Part shown: piece by piece, positions 1 to 9,116 of the stretch | Layout of the letters: each line of letters opens with the position of its first letter | Position numbering within the stretch: the stretch's first letter is position 1 | Assembly (NCBI GenBank): GCA_016936015.1 | Contig: JAFGPV010000203.1 | Span: forward strand, 1-56,963 | Direction: 5' to 3' | DNA from: Pirellulales bacterium | Lineage (GTDB): Bacteria > Planctomycetota > Planctomycetia > Pirellulales > Thermoguttaceae | DNA length: 56,963 nt | The notes under the pieces: model-generated | What the model was told of the DNA's origin: nothing | The model's database searches: none | What the model saw: the letters and a program-made list of their open reading frames with translations, nothing else | Program-made: the position numbers and the translations under genes

Positions 1-58
1 GGATGAAGGATGAAGGGATGAAGGGATGAAGGGATGAAGGGATGAAGGGATGAAGGGA
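1..58. repeat. Short tandem repeat at contig start
   Basis: Seven to eight head-to-tail copies of an 8-9 base unit GATGAAGG(G) occupy the first 58 bases. A degenerate echo (CCTCATCCTTCATCC, reverse sense) lies at about 140-155, just before fliG, so the pair could form an inverted repeat around the fliG leader. Starting inside a tandem repeat suggests the sequence begins at an assembly break. Confidence 0.85.
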
Positions 59-164
59 TAGGGTGGGGGTTTTGGTAATATGGCTAAAGTTTTCCCGTTT
101 TTCCGGCCGATATGATCTTGAGACGGTAATTTCTTTCAACCCTCATCCTTCATCCTTACGTCTT

Positions 165-1163
165 ATGGCCACCACGGATATCCGGAAAGCGGCGATTTTG
201 CTGATGAGTCTGCCGGAGGATCAGGCGGCCCAGTTGCTGGCGAAATTGGACGGGAAACAGGTTGAGTCCGTCTCAATTGAGATTGCCAAGCTGGGGTCCG
301 TCAGTGGCGAGGAGCAGGAGCAGGTCATCCAGGAGTTCGGCAACGCGAATCCGAACATGCTCTCGGGCCGGGCGGGGGGCCTGGAGTTGGCGAAGAAACT
401 GGTCGAGCAAGCCTTAGGCAAGGGGGCCAGCGTCACGCTGGACAACGTCCGCCAGTCGATCGAGGCCCTGCCGTTCGGCTTCCTGCAAAAGGTCGACAGC
501 CAGAACCTCCTGACGTTCATCATCGACGAGCACCCGCAGACGATCGCCCTGATCCTCTGCCACCTGCCGCCGGCCCAGGCGTCCGACATTATCAGCGGCC
601 TGCCCACCGAACGCCAGATGGCGGTGATCCGCCGCATGGCCACCATGGGCCAGACCAGCCCGGAGATCATCAAGGAGGTGGAAAGGGGCCTGGAAAACCG
701 GATGTCGAGCGTAATGAGCCAGCAGTTCGAAAACTCCGGCGGCGTCTCCAGCGTGGCCGAAATCTTAAACGTCATCGACCGGACCACCGAACGGACCCTG
801 CTGGAAAACCTCGCCCAGGAGGATGCGGAGCTGGTCGAGGAGATTCGCCGGTTGATGTTCGTCTTCGAGGACATCAGCAAGCTTGGCGACCGCGAGATTC
901 AGACCCTGCTGAAGAACGTCGAAAGCTCGCAATGGGCGATGGCCTTAAAGGGCGCCAGCGAGGAGCTGAAGAGCAAGATTCTCAAGAACATGTCCAAGCG
1001 GGCGGCCGATCTGCTGAAAGAGGAGATGGACTACCTCGGCCCGGTCAAGCTCTCCCAGGTCGAGCAGATGCAGCAGCAGATCGTCGACATCGTCCGCCGT
1101 CTGGAAGACGCCGGCGAGATCACCACCCACTCCGAGGAAAGTGAAGAGCAGCTTGTGCAGTAG
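165..1163 (+). CDS. fliG: Flagellar motor switch protein FliG
   Basis: FliG forms the rotor ring that links the MS-ring to the torque-generating stator contact. The 332-residue product begins MATTDIRKAAILLMSLPEDQ, the usual FliG N-terminal 'RKAAILLLSLGE' type opening. It carries the middle-domain EHPQT signature (DEHPQTIALILCHLPPAQA) and the C-terminal domain with its charged torque helix near residues 270-300. Length is normal (330-340). An in-frame reading extends upstream to 63, but that part is repeat-derived and not FliG-like, so the ATG at 165 is preferred. No strong ribosome binding site precedes it. No other flagellar gene is present; the rest of the locus would lie upstream of the contig end. 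Confidence 0.93.
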   Translation: MATTDIRKAAILLMSLPEDQAAQLLAKLDGKQVESVSIEIAKLGSVSGEEQEQVIQEFGNANPNMLSGRAGGLELAKKLVEQALGKGASVTLDNVRQSIEALPFGFLQKVDSQNLLTFIIDEHPQTIALILCHLPPAQASDIISGLPTERQMAVIRRMATMGQTSPEIIKEVERGLENRMSSVMSQQFENSGGVSSVAEILNVIDRTTERTLLENLAQEDAELVEEIRRLMFVFEDISKLGDREIQTLLKNVESSQWAMALKGASEELKSKILKNMSKRAADLLKEEMDYLGPVKLSQVEQMQQQIVDIVRRLEDAGEITTHSEESEEQLVQ

Positions 1164-1386
1164 GCAGTGGGCAGTGGGTAGTGTGCAGTGGACAGTGGGC
1201 AGGATCTCTAAGCAACCCGGAGGGTTGCAAGATGGTAGCCGGAGGTCGCAGCGCAGCGGAGACCTCCGGAAAAGGATCGTCACAATAACCCATGCAACCC
1301 GGAGGGTTGCCAGATGGTAGCCGGTGGTCAAAGACCACCGGGAAGGGGTCACAATAAAGGTTTGCACCCCGGAGGGGTGCCAGAAG
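1164..1386. repeat. Dispersed palindromic repeat family A (two full copies, one partial)
   Basis: Just after fliG lies a tandem 7-mer tract of the GGCAGTG type (1164-1200). Three elements follow, each opening with an AACCCGGAGGGTT-like palindrome, then (A)GATGGTAGCCGG, then a second palindrome of the GGTGGTC...GACCACC or GGAGGTC...GACCTCC type: about 1214-1270, 1295-1342 and a partial copy 1364-1385. The same family recurs at 20.7-21.0 kb. Each element can fold into two adjacent hairpins. No gene is seen here. Confidence 0.75.
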
Positions 1387-1431
1387 GTGTTCTCATCTGG
1401 AATTTTTTTAAAATTCCGTTATCTTAGAGAC

Positions 1432-2025
1432 ATGGAAGACAATTCTCCTTTCTTGTGCAATCCGCTGCTGATGGCGCCGGAGGACACGGCGCTGTTGGTG
1501 ATCGACGTTCAGGAAAAACTCTTGCCGGCGATTCGCGGCGGCTTGCGAGTGGTTTGGAACGTCCGCCGGCTGATTGACGGGGCGAGGATTCTCGGCCTGC
1601 CGGTGGTTGGCACGGAGCAGTATCCCAAGGGTTTGGGCAAAACCGTGCCGGAACTGGCCGGGCGGTTGGGGGAACTGCCCGACAAATTGACGTTCAGTTG
1701 CCTCGGCCGGCCGGAGATTTTTCAGGAGCTTCGCGGTCGGGAGATCCATAAGATTCTGGCCGTCGGCATCGAGGCCCACGTCTGCGTTATGCAGACGGCG
1801 TTGGATCTCCTGGCCGACGGTTGGGACGTCCTGGTGGCGGTCGATGCCGTCGGGTCGCGGTTCGAGATCGACTATCGGACGGCGCTGCGGCGGATGGAAT
1901 CGTCCGGGGCGACGCTGACGACGACCGAGGCGGCGCTGTTCGAGTGGTGCCGCGCGGCCGGCACGCCGCAGTTCAAGCAGATCAGCCTGCTGGCGCGGGA
2001 AAAGGGACCGGAGGGGAACGGGTAG
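1432..2025 (+). CDS. Isochorismatase-family cysteine hydrolase
   Basis: A 197-residue protein of the isochorismatase-like superfamily. The N-terminal strand carries the catalytic Asp in LLVIDVQEKLLP, and the nucleophilic Cys lies in GIEAHVCVMQTALDLL. This is the YcaC-like arrangement, so a small amide, nicotinamide or related substrate is possible but cannot be assigned. The ATG at 1432 fits the family N-terminus; the reading frame extends upstream to 1324 only through repeat sequence. It stands alone between repeat blocks, with no clear operon partner. Confidence 0.85.
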   Translation: MEDNSPFLCNPLLMAPEDTALLVIDVQEKLLPAIRGGLRVVWNVRRLIDGARILGLPVVGTEQYPKGLGKTVPELAGRLGELPDKLTFSCLGRPEIFQELRGREIHKILAVGIEAHVCVMQTALDLLADGWDVLVAVDAVGSRFEIDYRTALRRMESSGATLTTTEAALFEWCRAAGTPQFKQISLLAREKGPEGNG

Positions 2026-2050
2026 AGCAAGAAGGAATCCGGAGGAAGAC

Positions 2051-2180
2051 AATGACGAAGGACGAAATCCGAATGACGAAAGAAATCCGAAGTCCGAATG
2101 CCGAAAAGCGACCCCGGCTGATATTTCGTCATTGAATCATTCGTCATTCTTTCGTCATTCGGATTTCGTCCTTCGTCATT
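2051..2180. repeat. Perfect 34-bp inverted repeat made of an 8-mer tandem repeat
   Basis: The left arm (2051-2084) and right arm (2147-2180) are exact reverse complements over 34 bases. Each arm is itself built of AATGACGA/GGACGAA units. It lies between convergent genes (isochorismatase-like ending at 2025, secretin-like ending at 2195) and could act as a bidirectional terminator. One-armed relatives occur at about 37.82-37.86 kb, and a similar AAATGAC-based inverted repeat at 32.54-32.64 kb. Confidence 0.9.
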
Positions 2181-2194
2181 TTCCAGCGATCTCT

Positions 2195-5100
2195 TTATCT
2201 CCCGCCGCCCCGATTCCCGGAACCCCCTCTTCCCCCGCCTGGCCCGCCGAAGCCGCCCTGTTGGAAGCGGCGGAAGAATTCCATCCGCCGTCGGAAGTTG
2301 TCCATTTGTCGTGAGGACTCGTCGCGGCGGCCGAACGTGGTTGGGGACCGGCCGCCGGAGGCGCCGGTCGTGCCGATCTGCACCCCTTCGCCGATGATGG
2401 CCGACAGCGCGTTCTGCACCGACTCGGGGCTGACGTTCCGCAGGGTGACGACCTCCATTGTCTCGGCCGAATCTTCGGAAACCACGTCCAATTTGGCCAC
2501 CAGCTCCTCGACTTCCTGGAAGAGATCGTTGGGAGCGGCGATGACCAGGGAATTGTTCCGGGCGTCGACGCCGATGGACATTTTGGAGGCCTCCTCGGCG
2601 GTCCCCTGGTTCTGGGTTCCGCCGCGCCGGCCGCGATTGCCGCGGAGCGCTTGGATGATCTCCATCGGATTGGGCTGCCGGGCGGGGCCTCCGCTCCCGC
2701 TGACCAACCGGTCTTGATAGACCTGCTTGAGGATCTCGGCGATATTCTCCGCCTTGGTGTATTGGACGGGGATGATCCGGGCCTTCGAGGCGATGTGTAC
2801 TTCTTCGGGGCTTTCGGGCTGATCGAGGAGTTGGCAGAGCTGGTCGATGGTGTCCAGGTCGAGGGGATTGGCCTGGACGATCAGGGCGTTCAGCCGGGCG
2901 TCGGGAGTGATGCGGATCAGGCCGCTGGGCGCGATCGTGCCGCCGTCGCCGTCCAGACCCAACAACGAGCCGACCAGTCCGCCGGAGTCGCCGCCCAAGG
3001 CGGCGCCGGCCAGGTTGCCCAACAAGCTGCCGCCGCCGCTGTTGGAATTGCGTTGGGTCAAGGTCCCGCCGCCGAAGATTTGGTCGATGGTTTCCGCCAC
3101 GGCGGCGGCGCCGGCGTTTTTCAGGTAGAAGACCGTCAGTTCCGGCCCGCCGCCCGTAATCCCGCCGGTCAGAGCGTTCAACAAGTTCTCGAATTCGTCC
3201 AGCGCCTCGAGATCCTCCGAGGCGATCATCACGCCCTCGGGCGTGTAGGTCAGGATGATCGGCGGCGGATTGGACGACGGCGGCGCCTTCTCATCGGTCG
3301 GCTTGGGCACCGCCTCTCCCTTGGAAACGGGACGCCACCCCATACCCTCTTTATCGTTCTTGCTCGTTGCCGGGTCCGATCCGGCTCGTTGGTCGGCGTG
3401 CTGCTCGGAGACGGTCTTTTGGTCCGCAACGAGCCGGATCGGGGCCCAGTTCGCCCGAGTGGAACTATCTTCATTCGCCGGTGGTCCGGGCGGTCCCATC
3501 GGCCCCGGGGGAAATCCCCAGGGCGGGCGGAAATCGTCGCGGTCGCGCCAGCGGCGGAAACGATCCCATGGCCGCCGGTCCTGCTCGTCCTGCTCCGAAC
3601 CGCGCGTGCCCGACTGCTGCGAGGATAGCGGAAGTCGCCGCAAGGCCGGGCTGCTCATCCGCAGCGTGGAGGAGGCGGCCGAGGGCGTAACCACTTGGAT
3701 TTCATTGGACCGCAGCGTGGGCCAAATCTCTTTCATCCGGTCCATCACCGCGCCCACGGCCCGGGGAGAGAGCGACAGCATCCGCACGTTCCCCCGCGCC
3801 GCAGCCGATTCCCCCTCGCGGACCTCGCCGAGCTTGTTGAGCAGGTCGCGGATTTGCCCGATCTGGGCGTCGGTGCCGCGGATCATCAGTTGCCGCGAAG
3901 TCGGATCGGCGGCGACTTGCGGGAGGGCGTTCTTGTTGCTGTCGCCCTCGAAGAGCTTGTTGATCGCCAAAATGGCCAACTGCGGATCGAGCGTGCGGAG
4001 CCGGATCACTTCCACCCGCCGGGCGTCGCGCTGCATCTGATCGAGCACGGCGCGGATCGTGTCCAACTCGGTCCGCCGGGCGTAGGCCACCAGGTTGCCC
4101 GTCTTCGGATCCAGGTCCAGGCGGACGTCGGGCTTGCCGGCTAGGAGGGTCTGCATCACCTTCAGCACCGATTGCGAATCGGCCCCGACGATTGGAAAGA
4201 CCTCAAATTGCGGCGTGCTCCACAGCCCGCCCACCCCTTCGGCGCCCGGCGGGGGCGCGTCGATTACCTGCAAAGTCTCCTCCAACCGTTTCATCATGCC
4301 CGGCGCTGCGTTGACCAGCAGCCGCCGGCCTTCGACGTCGGGAACGATCCGCAGCGAACCGTCGCCGGTGGCGTTCTGGTCCTCCCCCATGCCGAAGAGC
4401 TGGCGGATCGTCGTCAGGGCGTCTTCGGTCGGGAGGTATTTCAACGCGAGATATTTCGTCCGCCGGGAGGAAAAGCCCGCCGGATCTTCCACCCGCTGGA
4501 TCATCGCCCGAATTGCCCGGAGCCGCCCCCCCGTCTCCGTCACCTGCACCTGCCGCGACTTGTCCAAGACCACGACCTTGCCCCGCTCGCTGATCATGCT
4601 GCCGATTTCATTCTTCGCGTCTTCGGGAGAGAGCTTGTCGAGGTTGAACACGACGGTGACCAGTTCGTACTGGCCCCGCCCGTCCAGTTGCTCGGGCGTG
4701 ATCACGTCGATCATGTCCGGCGGGACGCCGTCGCCGAGATTAATCAGCATCAGCATGTCCCCCCGACGGATCAGGGTGTATCCCTTCGTCATCAACTGCC
4801 AGTTCAGCAGGTCGATCGCCTCGGCGGGCGTATACTCCTGGTTGCTGAAATAATTGAACGTGCCCGACGGCGTCGAGCCTAGCGTCAGCGAGTAGCCGGC
4901 CTGTTCGGCAAACCACTCGATGACCTCTTTCCAGGGGGCGAAGTGAAAGTTGAACCGGATTTTCTCCGGATGTTTTCCCCCCGCCGCCGGCGAAGGGCCC
5001 TCGGAACCCGCGCTGTTCTCGGAAGAGCGAGCCGGGCCGTTCTCGGCCCCGAGAAAAGAGGAAGGAGTGTTCGTGCTGGGCGAAGGAGACTTGGATCCCG

Positions 5101-5830
5101 GCGCCCGAACCTCGTGTGCTGAAATGTCTTCGGTCGCGTGAGCCGCGTCGTTCTTGGCTGTGTGAGCCGGGCCGTCCCCGGCCCCGGGAGTTGAGACTTC
5201 CGGCTTCGAGGTCGAAGAGGGGGGAGTGGCGTTTGGCGACCGGCCATTGGCGGCTACCAGCGACTCCCAATCGGATTTTTGTTGCGGGTTTAATATCGTC
5301 GCGAGTTTCCGTTCCGTCTCCATCCGGATCGCGTAGGCCGTCTTTTCATCGGCCCGGGCGAGGCCCTGCTCCCGGTGTTTCAACAGGTCGGCGATCTGCT
5401 CCTTCTGTTCCGCGGAAAGGTTCAGCTTTTCGGCGACTCCCCGCTCGGTCAAGGAGGCCATTCCCAGGTGTCGCAGGCGGATTTTTTCGATCTTGGCCCG
5501 CTGCTCGGAACTCAGCAGCTTCAAACCCTTGGCCTCCGACTCCCGGCGGAAGGCCTCCAGTTTTTCCGCCCGCTCCGCCGCCGATTTGTCCCGGAGCTGC
5601 ATGGCCAGGTCTACGGCCTCGTCTTCGCGCCGGTCGATGAGCTGCCGGAGCTTGGCCTTTTGCTCGGGCACCAGTCCCAATTCGGCGACCGCCTCGTCGT
5701 TGTCGACCAGGGCCAGGACGCCAACGTACTCCGGAACGGCGGCCGACAGCCGCCCCCCCCCGACGAAAAAAAGCCCTGACGCCGCCGTCAAGAGACATGC
5801 CACGGATAGCGAGAAAATGCGGACATTCAT
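2195..5830 (-). CDS. Secreted secretin-N/NolW-repeat protein with N-terminal LTXXQ-like region
   Basis: A 1211-residue exported protein beginning with a signal peptide (MNVRIFSLSVACLLTAASG). Residues about 35-200 contain four LTXXQ-type helices (LGLVPEQKAKL, LSSEQRAKIEKI, LNLSAEQKEQI, LNPQQKSDW), as in periplasmic Spy/CpxP-like proteins. A low-complexity Pro/Ser/Ala linker follows. Then comes an STN-like N0 domain (FHFAPWKEVIEWFAEQAGYS) and about seven NolW-type secretin N modules, for example FNLDKLSPEDAKNEI, YTKAENIAEILKQVY and LRNVSPESVQNALSAI. The end is Gly/Arg-rich (GGFGGPGGGRGGSGNRGGGR). No C-terminal secretin beta-barrel is recognisable, so pore formation is doubtful. The ATG at 5830 is chosen because the signal peptide starts there; the frame continues upstream without family features. 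Secretin-N proteins of this kind are common in planctomycetes; their function is unknown. Confidence 0.8.
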   Translation of the reverse strand: MNVRIFSLSVACLLTAASGLFFVGGGRLSAAVPEYVGVLALVDNDEAVAELGLVPEQKAKLRQLIDRREDEAVDLAMQLRDKSAAERAEKLEAFRRESEAKGLKLLSSEQRAKIEKIRLRHLGMASLTERGVAEKLNLSAEQKEQIADLLKHREQGLARADEKTAYAIRMETERKLATILNPQQKSDWESLVAANGRSPNATPPSSTSKPEVSTPGAGDGPAHTAKNDAAHATEDISAHEVRAPGSKSPSPSTNTPSSFLGAENGPARSSENSAGSEGPSPAAGGKHPEKIRFNFHFAPWKEVIEWFAEQAGYSLTLGSTPSGTFNYFSNQEYTPAEAIDLLNWQLMTKGYTLIRRGDMLMLINLGDGVPPDMIDVITPEQLDGRGQYELVTVVFNLDKLSPEDAKNEIGSMISERGKVVVLDKSRQVQVTETGGRLRAIRAMIQRVEDPAGFSSRRTKYLALKYLPTEDALTTIRQLFGMGEDQNATGDGSLRIVPDVEGRRLLVNAAPGMMKRLEETLQVIDAPPPGAEGVGGLWSTPQFEVFPIVGADSQSVLKVMQTLLAGKPDVRLDLDPKTGNLVAYARRTELDTIRAVLDQMQRDARRVEVIRLRTLDPQLAILAINKLFEGDSNKNALPQVAADPTSRQLMIRGTDAQIGQIRDLLNKLGEVREGESAAARGNVRMLSLSPRAVGAVMDRMKEIWPTLRSNEIQVVTPSAASSTLRMSSPALRRLPLSSQQSGTRGSEQDEQDRRPWDRFRRWRDRDDFRPPWGFPPGPMGPPGPPANEDSSTRANWAPIRLVADQKTVSEQHADQRAGSDPATSKNDKEGMGWRPVSKGEAVPKPTDEKAPPSSNPPPIILTYTPEGVMIASEDLEALDEFENLLNALTGGITGGGPELTVFYLKNAGAAAVAETIDQIFGGGTLTQRNSNSGGGSLLGNLAGAALGGDSGGLVGSLLGLDGDGGTIAPSGLIRITPDARLNALIVQANPLDLDTIDQLCQLLDQPESPEEVHIASKARIIPVQYTKAENIAEILKQVYQDRLVSGSGGPARQPNPMEIIQALRGNRGRRGGTQNQGTAEEASKMSIGVDARNNSLVIAAPNDLFQEVEELVAKLDVVSEDSAETMEVVTLRNVSPESVQNALSAIIGEGVQIGTTGASGGRSPTTFGRRDESSRQMDNFRRRMEFFRRFQQGGFGGPGGGRGGSGNRGGGR

Positions 5831-6103
5831 AGTCGCTCTCTTGAATATTGTCTTCCGGTCGATACCTTCTTCCATACTAATTTTCTTCCCTTGGATTTGC
5901 CAACAGGAATCGCAGCGCAAACCCCCTATTAGAATGGCAGAGGAATTGAAAAGACGCCACACCATCGTATTAAACCCGGTTACAGGTGTCCCGGACCGAA
6001 AAAACCCTCCGAAAAAAATGGAACTTTTTAGGGCCAAAGGCGTATCAAGGGGTGGCGTATGCCATTTTCTTAGGCCCCAGGGCAAATTCAAGGAGTACCA
6101 GGT

Positions 6104-7369
6104 ATGTTTCGTATCTCTTGGTGGATGTTGTTGGCGTGCCTGATTGCCCCGGCCGGCGGTCCGTCGGCCGGAGCCAAGGAACCTCAGGAATCGCCGTCCC
6201 CGGCGTCGCCACCGGCGACCGGTCCGGCCGGCGAGGTCGCGCTGGACGATTTCGTGATCGGCAAGCCGATCATCTGCCGTAATTTAACCGTCTTTCCCGT
6301 GGCCTCGAAAACGCCCCGGACCGAAGACCCCTATCTAACCCTTGATGAGGGACTGAAGTCGAAATTGGTCGAGGTCTATGAGGTCGGCGCGGAGCCGGGC
6401 GCCGCAGAGGCCCCCGCTCCCTCTTCGGCCAGGCAAACGGCCTCTCCGTCCAACGTTCAACAGGAATCCGCTCCCGTGCAAATGCCGGCGGGATACTACG
6501 GCGACGTCAACCACCTCGTGGTGATCAATCGCTCGAAGAAACCGCTGTACTTAATGCCGGGAGAGATCATCTACGGCGGAAAGCAGGACCGTTGCGTCGG
6601 GGAGGAATGCCTCATTGCTCCCGATCAGAAACCGGTAAAGATCGGCGTCTTTTGCGTCGAGCAGGGACGATGGAGCGCCCGGGGAGGATCCCAGACCGTG
6701 CAGGAACTGCACGTCCTGGCGGAAAACTCCGGCGGGACCGCCGACCGCCGGACACTGCACCGGCTCGCCCAGGAAACGCAGAGGGGCAAGTTTGTCGCTC
6801 CGGCGGGGAGCCTCGATAAGAAGGGTCGCCAGGCCGTCCAGGAGGGCAAAGGCCAGGGGCAGGTCTGGAGCAACGTCAGTCGGACCAACGTCGCCAGCGG
6901 GGCCTCCAACGCCAGCTCCGCCTTTACGGCCAATTACACCCGCCCCGACACCTCGAAAAAACTCCAGGTCTACCTCAAGGAACTGCAAGCGCCGGTGGAC
7001 GGCCATTCGCAGGTGGTCGGCGCGATCGTGGCGGTCAACGGGAAAGTCGAGGCGGTCGACGTCTTTCAATCCACCCCGCTGTTCCGGAAACTCTGGCCCA
7101 AATTGCTCCAGAGCCACGCCCTGGACGCCGTGGCCGCCGGTAAACCGAAGACCAAAACGGTCTGCACCGTCCAAGACGCCGCCAAGTTCCTGGACGACGC
7201 CATGCACGGCGGCAAGGAGGAAAAGAGCAAGACTAAGGGCGGCCTGGCCGTCTCAAAACGCGATTCCGAACGTGTGTCGTCCTTCTCCGTCGCTGCGCCC
7301 AGCAGGTCCGCTCAAGGCGGCAAGGGCGGATTCGGCAAGGACGTGCACAGTTCCGGTTATTCCAAGTAA
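6104..7369 (+). CDS. Secreted ARPP-1-family-like protein
   Basis: 421 residues with an N-terminal signal peptide (MFRISWWMLLACLIAPAGG), preceded by AAGGAG eight bases before the ATG. The central part (about residues 55-190) resembles the ARPP-1 domain: a NLTVFPV strand, then VINRSKKPLYLMPGEIIYGGKQDR and IGVFCVEQGRWS. A charged, low-complexity region follows. A second strand-rich segment (KLQVYLKELQAPVDGHSQVVGAIVAVNGKV) completes the fold, and the tail is Ser/Lys/Gly-rich. The domain's biochemical role is not known. The name rests on motif memory and a profile search was not possible. It diverges from the secretin-N gene across 273 bases in which no other gene is seen. Confidence 0.7.
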   Translation: MFRISWWMLLACLIAPAGGPSAGAKEPQESPSPASPPATGPAGEVALDDFVIGKPIICRNLTVFPVASKTPRTEDPYLTLDEGLKSKLVEVYEVGAEPGAAEAPAPSSARQTASPSNVQQESAPVQMPAGYYGDVNHLVVINRSKKPLYLMPGEIIYGGKQDRCVGEECLIAPDQKPVKIGVFCVEQGRWSARGGSQTVQELHVLAENSGGTADRRTLHRLAQETQRGKFVAPAGSLDKKGRQAVQEGKGQGQVWSNVSRTNVASGASNASSAFTANYTRPDTSKKLQVYLKELQAPVDGHSQVVGAIVAVNGKVEAVDVFQSTPLFRKLWPKLLQSHALDAVAAGKPKTKTVCTVQDAAKFLDDAMHGGKEEKSKTKGGLAVSKRDSERVSSFSVAAPSRSAQGGKGGFGKDVHSSGYSK

Positions 7370-7384
7370 AAAATACTGCACCAA

Positions 7385-8038
7385 TCATACCCGGTGCAGC
7401 GCGACGCGGACTTCCCGATCCACTTCAGCCAGGGCGTAGTATCCCCGAGTGGCCGGGCCGCAGTTGACCACCGTGGTCCGGCCGAGTTGCTCGACGCCCC
7501 GGGATTCGTGGATGTGGCCGCAAACGACCAGTTCGGGTTGCCGGGCCGCAACGAAATCGCGCAGCGCCGTGCTGCCTACGTGCTTCCATAAGAAGGTGCG
7601 GTCCAGCAAGCATCCCCGCGGCGGCGGGTGGGAAAGCACCACGTAAAGCTTCGCCGCGTTCAGGGCCTGGGCGCCGGCTTCCAGGAATCGGCCCAATTCC
7701 GCCTCGCTGAACTCGTACATCGTAGGCTGCCAGGGCGGCGCGCCCGACAGGCCGTGGATCCCCAATGCTCCCAACAACCGGCCCTTGCCCCCAATGCCGA
7801 CTCCCAATTCGTTCAGCCGGCGTTCGATTGCCTTCGAGTCGCAGTTGCCGGCTACGGCGTAGACGTTCGGATTGAAATTCTGCACCAGACGAACGATCCG
7901 CTCGGCATCGTCGGGACAGCCGAAGTGGGTTAAATCGCCCCCCAAAAGAACAGCATCGCTCTTTCCCGCGGTGCGTAGAATTACCTCGAGAACTTTTTCA
8001 TTGCCATGAATGTCGCTAATACAAAGGAGTTTGATCAT
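7385..8038 (-). CDS. YfcE/Mre11-like metallophosphoesterase
   Basis: A 217-residue calcineurin-like phosphoesterase. All five metal-ligand motifs are visible: SDIHGN (residues 8-13), GGDLTHFG, AGNCDS, LSHPPPRG and CGHIHES. This is the compact YfcE/Rv0805-type layout without an accessory domain, so a small phosphodiester or phosphomonoester substrate is likely but not identifiable. It is convergent with the ARPP-1-like gene; only 15 bases separate the two stop codons. Confidence 0.88.
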   Translation of the reverse strand: MIKLLCISDIHGNEKVLEVILRTAGKSDAVLLGGDLTHFGCPDDAERIVRLVQNFNPNVYAVAGNCDSKAIERRLNELGVGIGGKGRLLGALGIHGLSGAPPWQPTMYEFSEAELGRFLEAGAQALNAAKLYVVLSHPPPRGCLLDRTFLWKHVGSTALRDFVAARQPELVVCGHIHESRGVEQLGRTTVVNCGPATRGYYALAEVDREVRVALHRV

Positions 8039-8189
8039 GGGATAACGCTGTTTGGGGCTTGGTTACCGCTTCATATTGTAGCCGTGCGAGAGCGCCCGGC
8101 GTAGCCGTGGGCTATTTTCCAGGCCCTTGCACGATCGGCAATAAAGAGAGAAACTACATTATTGGAATTTTTCTCCGCCGGAGGCTGAG

Positions 8190-8822
8190 ATGAAATCGTT
8201 GACTGAAAAACGACCTCGCCCGATCACCGATTGGGACGCGCTATACCGCCAGGGAACCCCTCCCTGGGACGGAGGGGCGCCGCACGGCGAATTGGTTCGG
8301 GCGTTGAAGGAACACCCGTTTCCCAAGGGGGCGTCGGTGCTGGAACTCGGGTGCGGGACGGGTTCCGACGCCATCTACCTGGCCCAGCGGCGCTTCGAGG
8401 TCACCGCGGTCGATTGTTCGCCGATCGCCCTGGAACGGGCCAGGCTCCGGGCGGAATATCACGATGCCCTGCTGCGGTTCGTGCTCGATGACGTCTTTGA
8501 ATTCGCTCCGACCTGCGGCCAATTCGACGTCGTTTACGATTGCGGATTCTACCATTACATCCGAATGACGAAGTTGGGACCGTACCTCGACATGTTGTGG
8601 CACCTGACGCGGCCCGGCTCGTGGTTTTTCTGCCTGGCCGGCCGCACCGGCGAGCGGGCCACCGGCGGTCCGCCCCAGGTTTCCGAGGATGAAATCCGCC
8701 TCGAACTGGGCCGGCTCTTCGAGTTCGTCCACCTCCGCCGCACGGCCCTGGAAAGCCCGATCCGGCCCCAGGGTTTCCGCGCCTGGTCGTGCCTGATGCG
8801 CCGCCCCGTTCCCGCCCGCTGA
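8190..8822 (+). CDS. Class I SAM-dependent methyltransferase
   Basis: 210 residues. Motif I is VLELGCGTGSDAIYLAQ (about residues 49-65), followed by an acidic loop (VTAVDCSPIALERAR) and LDDVFEF, the SAM-binding Rossmann pattern. The opening WDALYRQGTPPWDGGAPH is typical of the TehB/thiopurine-methyltransferase-like group (short, single domain), so a small, soft nucleophile such as a metalloid or thiol is a plausible acceptor. The ATG follows GGAGG nine bases upstream. It appears monocistronic. Confidence 0.85.
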   Translation: MKSLTEKRPRPITDWDALYRQGTPPWDGGAPHGELVRALKEHPFPKGASVLELGCGTGSDAIYLAQRRFEVTAVDCSPIALERARLRAEYHDALLRFVLDDVFEFAPTCGQFDVVYDCGFYHYIRMTKLGPYLDMLWHLTRPGSWFFCLAGRTGERATGGPPQVSEDEIRLELGRLFEFVHLRRTALESPIRPQGFRAWSCLMRRPVPAR

Positions 8823-9116
8823 GGATCGGACGAAGAATATCTTCCGGATTTGTCGCCTTTCGCTCCGCGACAGTAGCGGCTTTCGCCAAGCGAAAGATAA
8901 TGATTGATCGGCCGAGACGAAACCATTCCGTCGGGTCATTCTGAGCGCAGCGAAGAATCTCGCTTCGCGATCGTTTGAAAATGACGTTCCTTTTCACGTA
9001 AAATGATCCTCAGCGTAATTGAAATACTTTTCAGTGACTTATCTGTTGATTCCGCCCGTGTTCTCATCCACAATGGAACCACCGGGGCTTTTATCCGAAA
9101 ACTCGGGAGGTGAACT
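8823..9116. other. Intergenic region with a widespread short repeat
   Basis: No gene is seen. Positions 8933-8963 hold the GTCATTCTGAGCGCAGCGAA-type element that is seen intergenically in many unrelated bacterial genomes. The preceding bases (8860-8900) contain a weak CTTTCGCT/AGCGAAAG dyad that could terminate the methyltransferase transcript. Confidence 0.6.
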
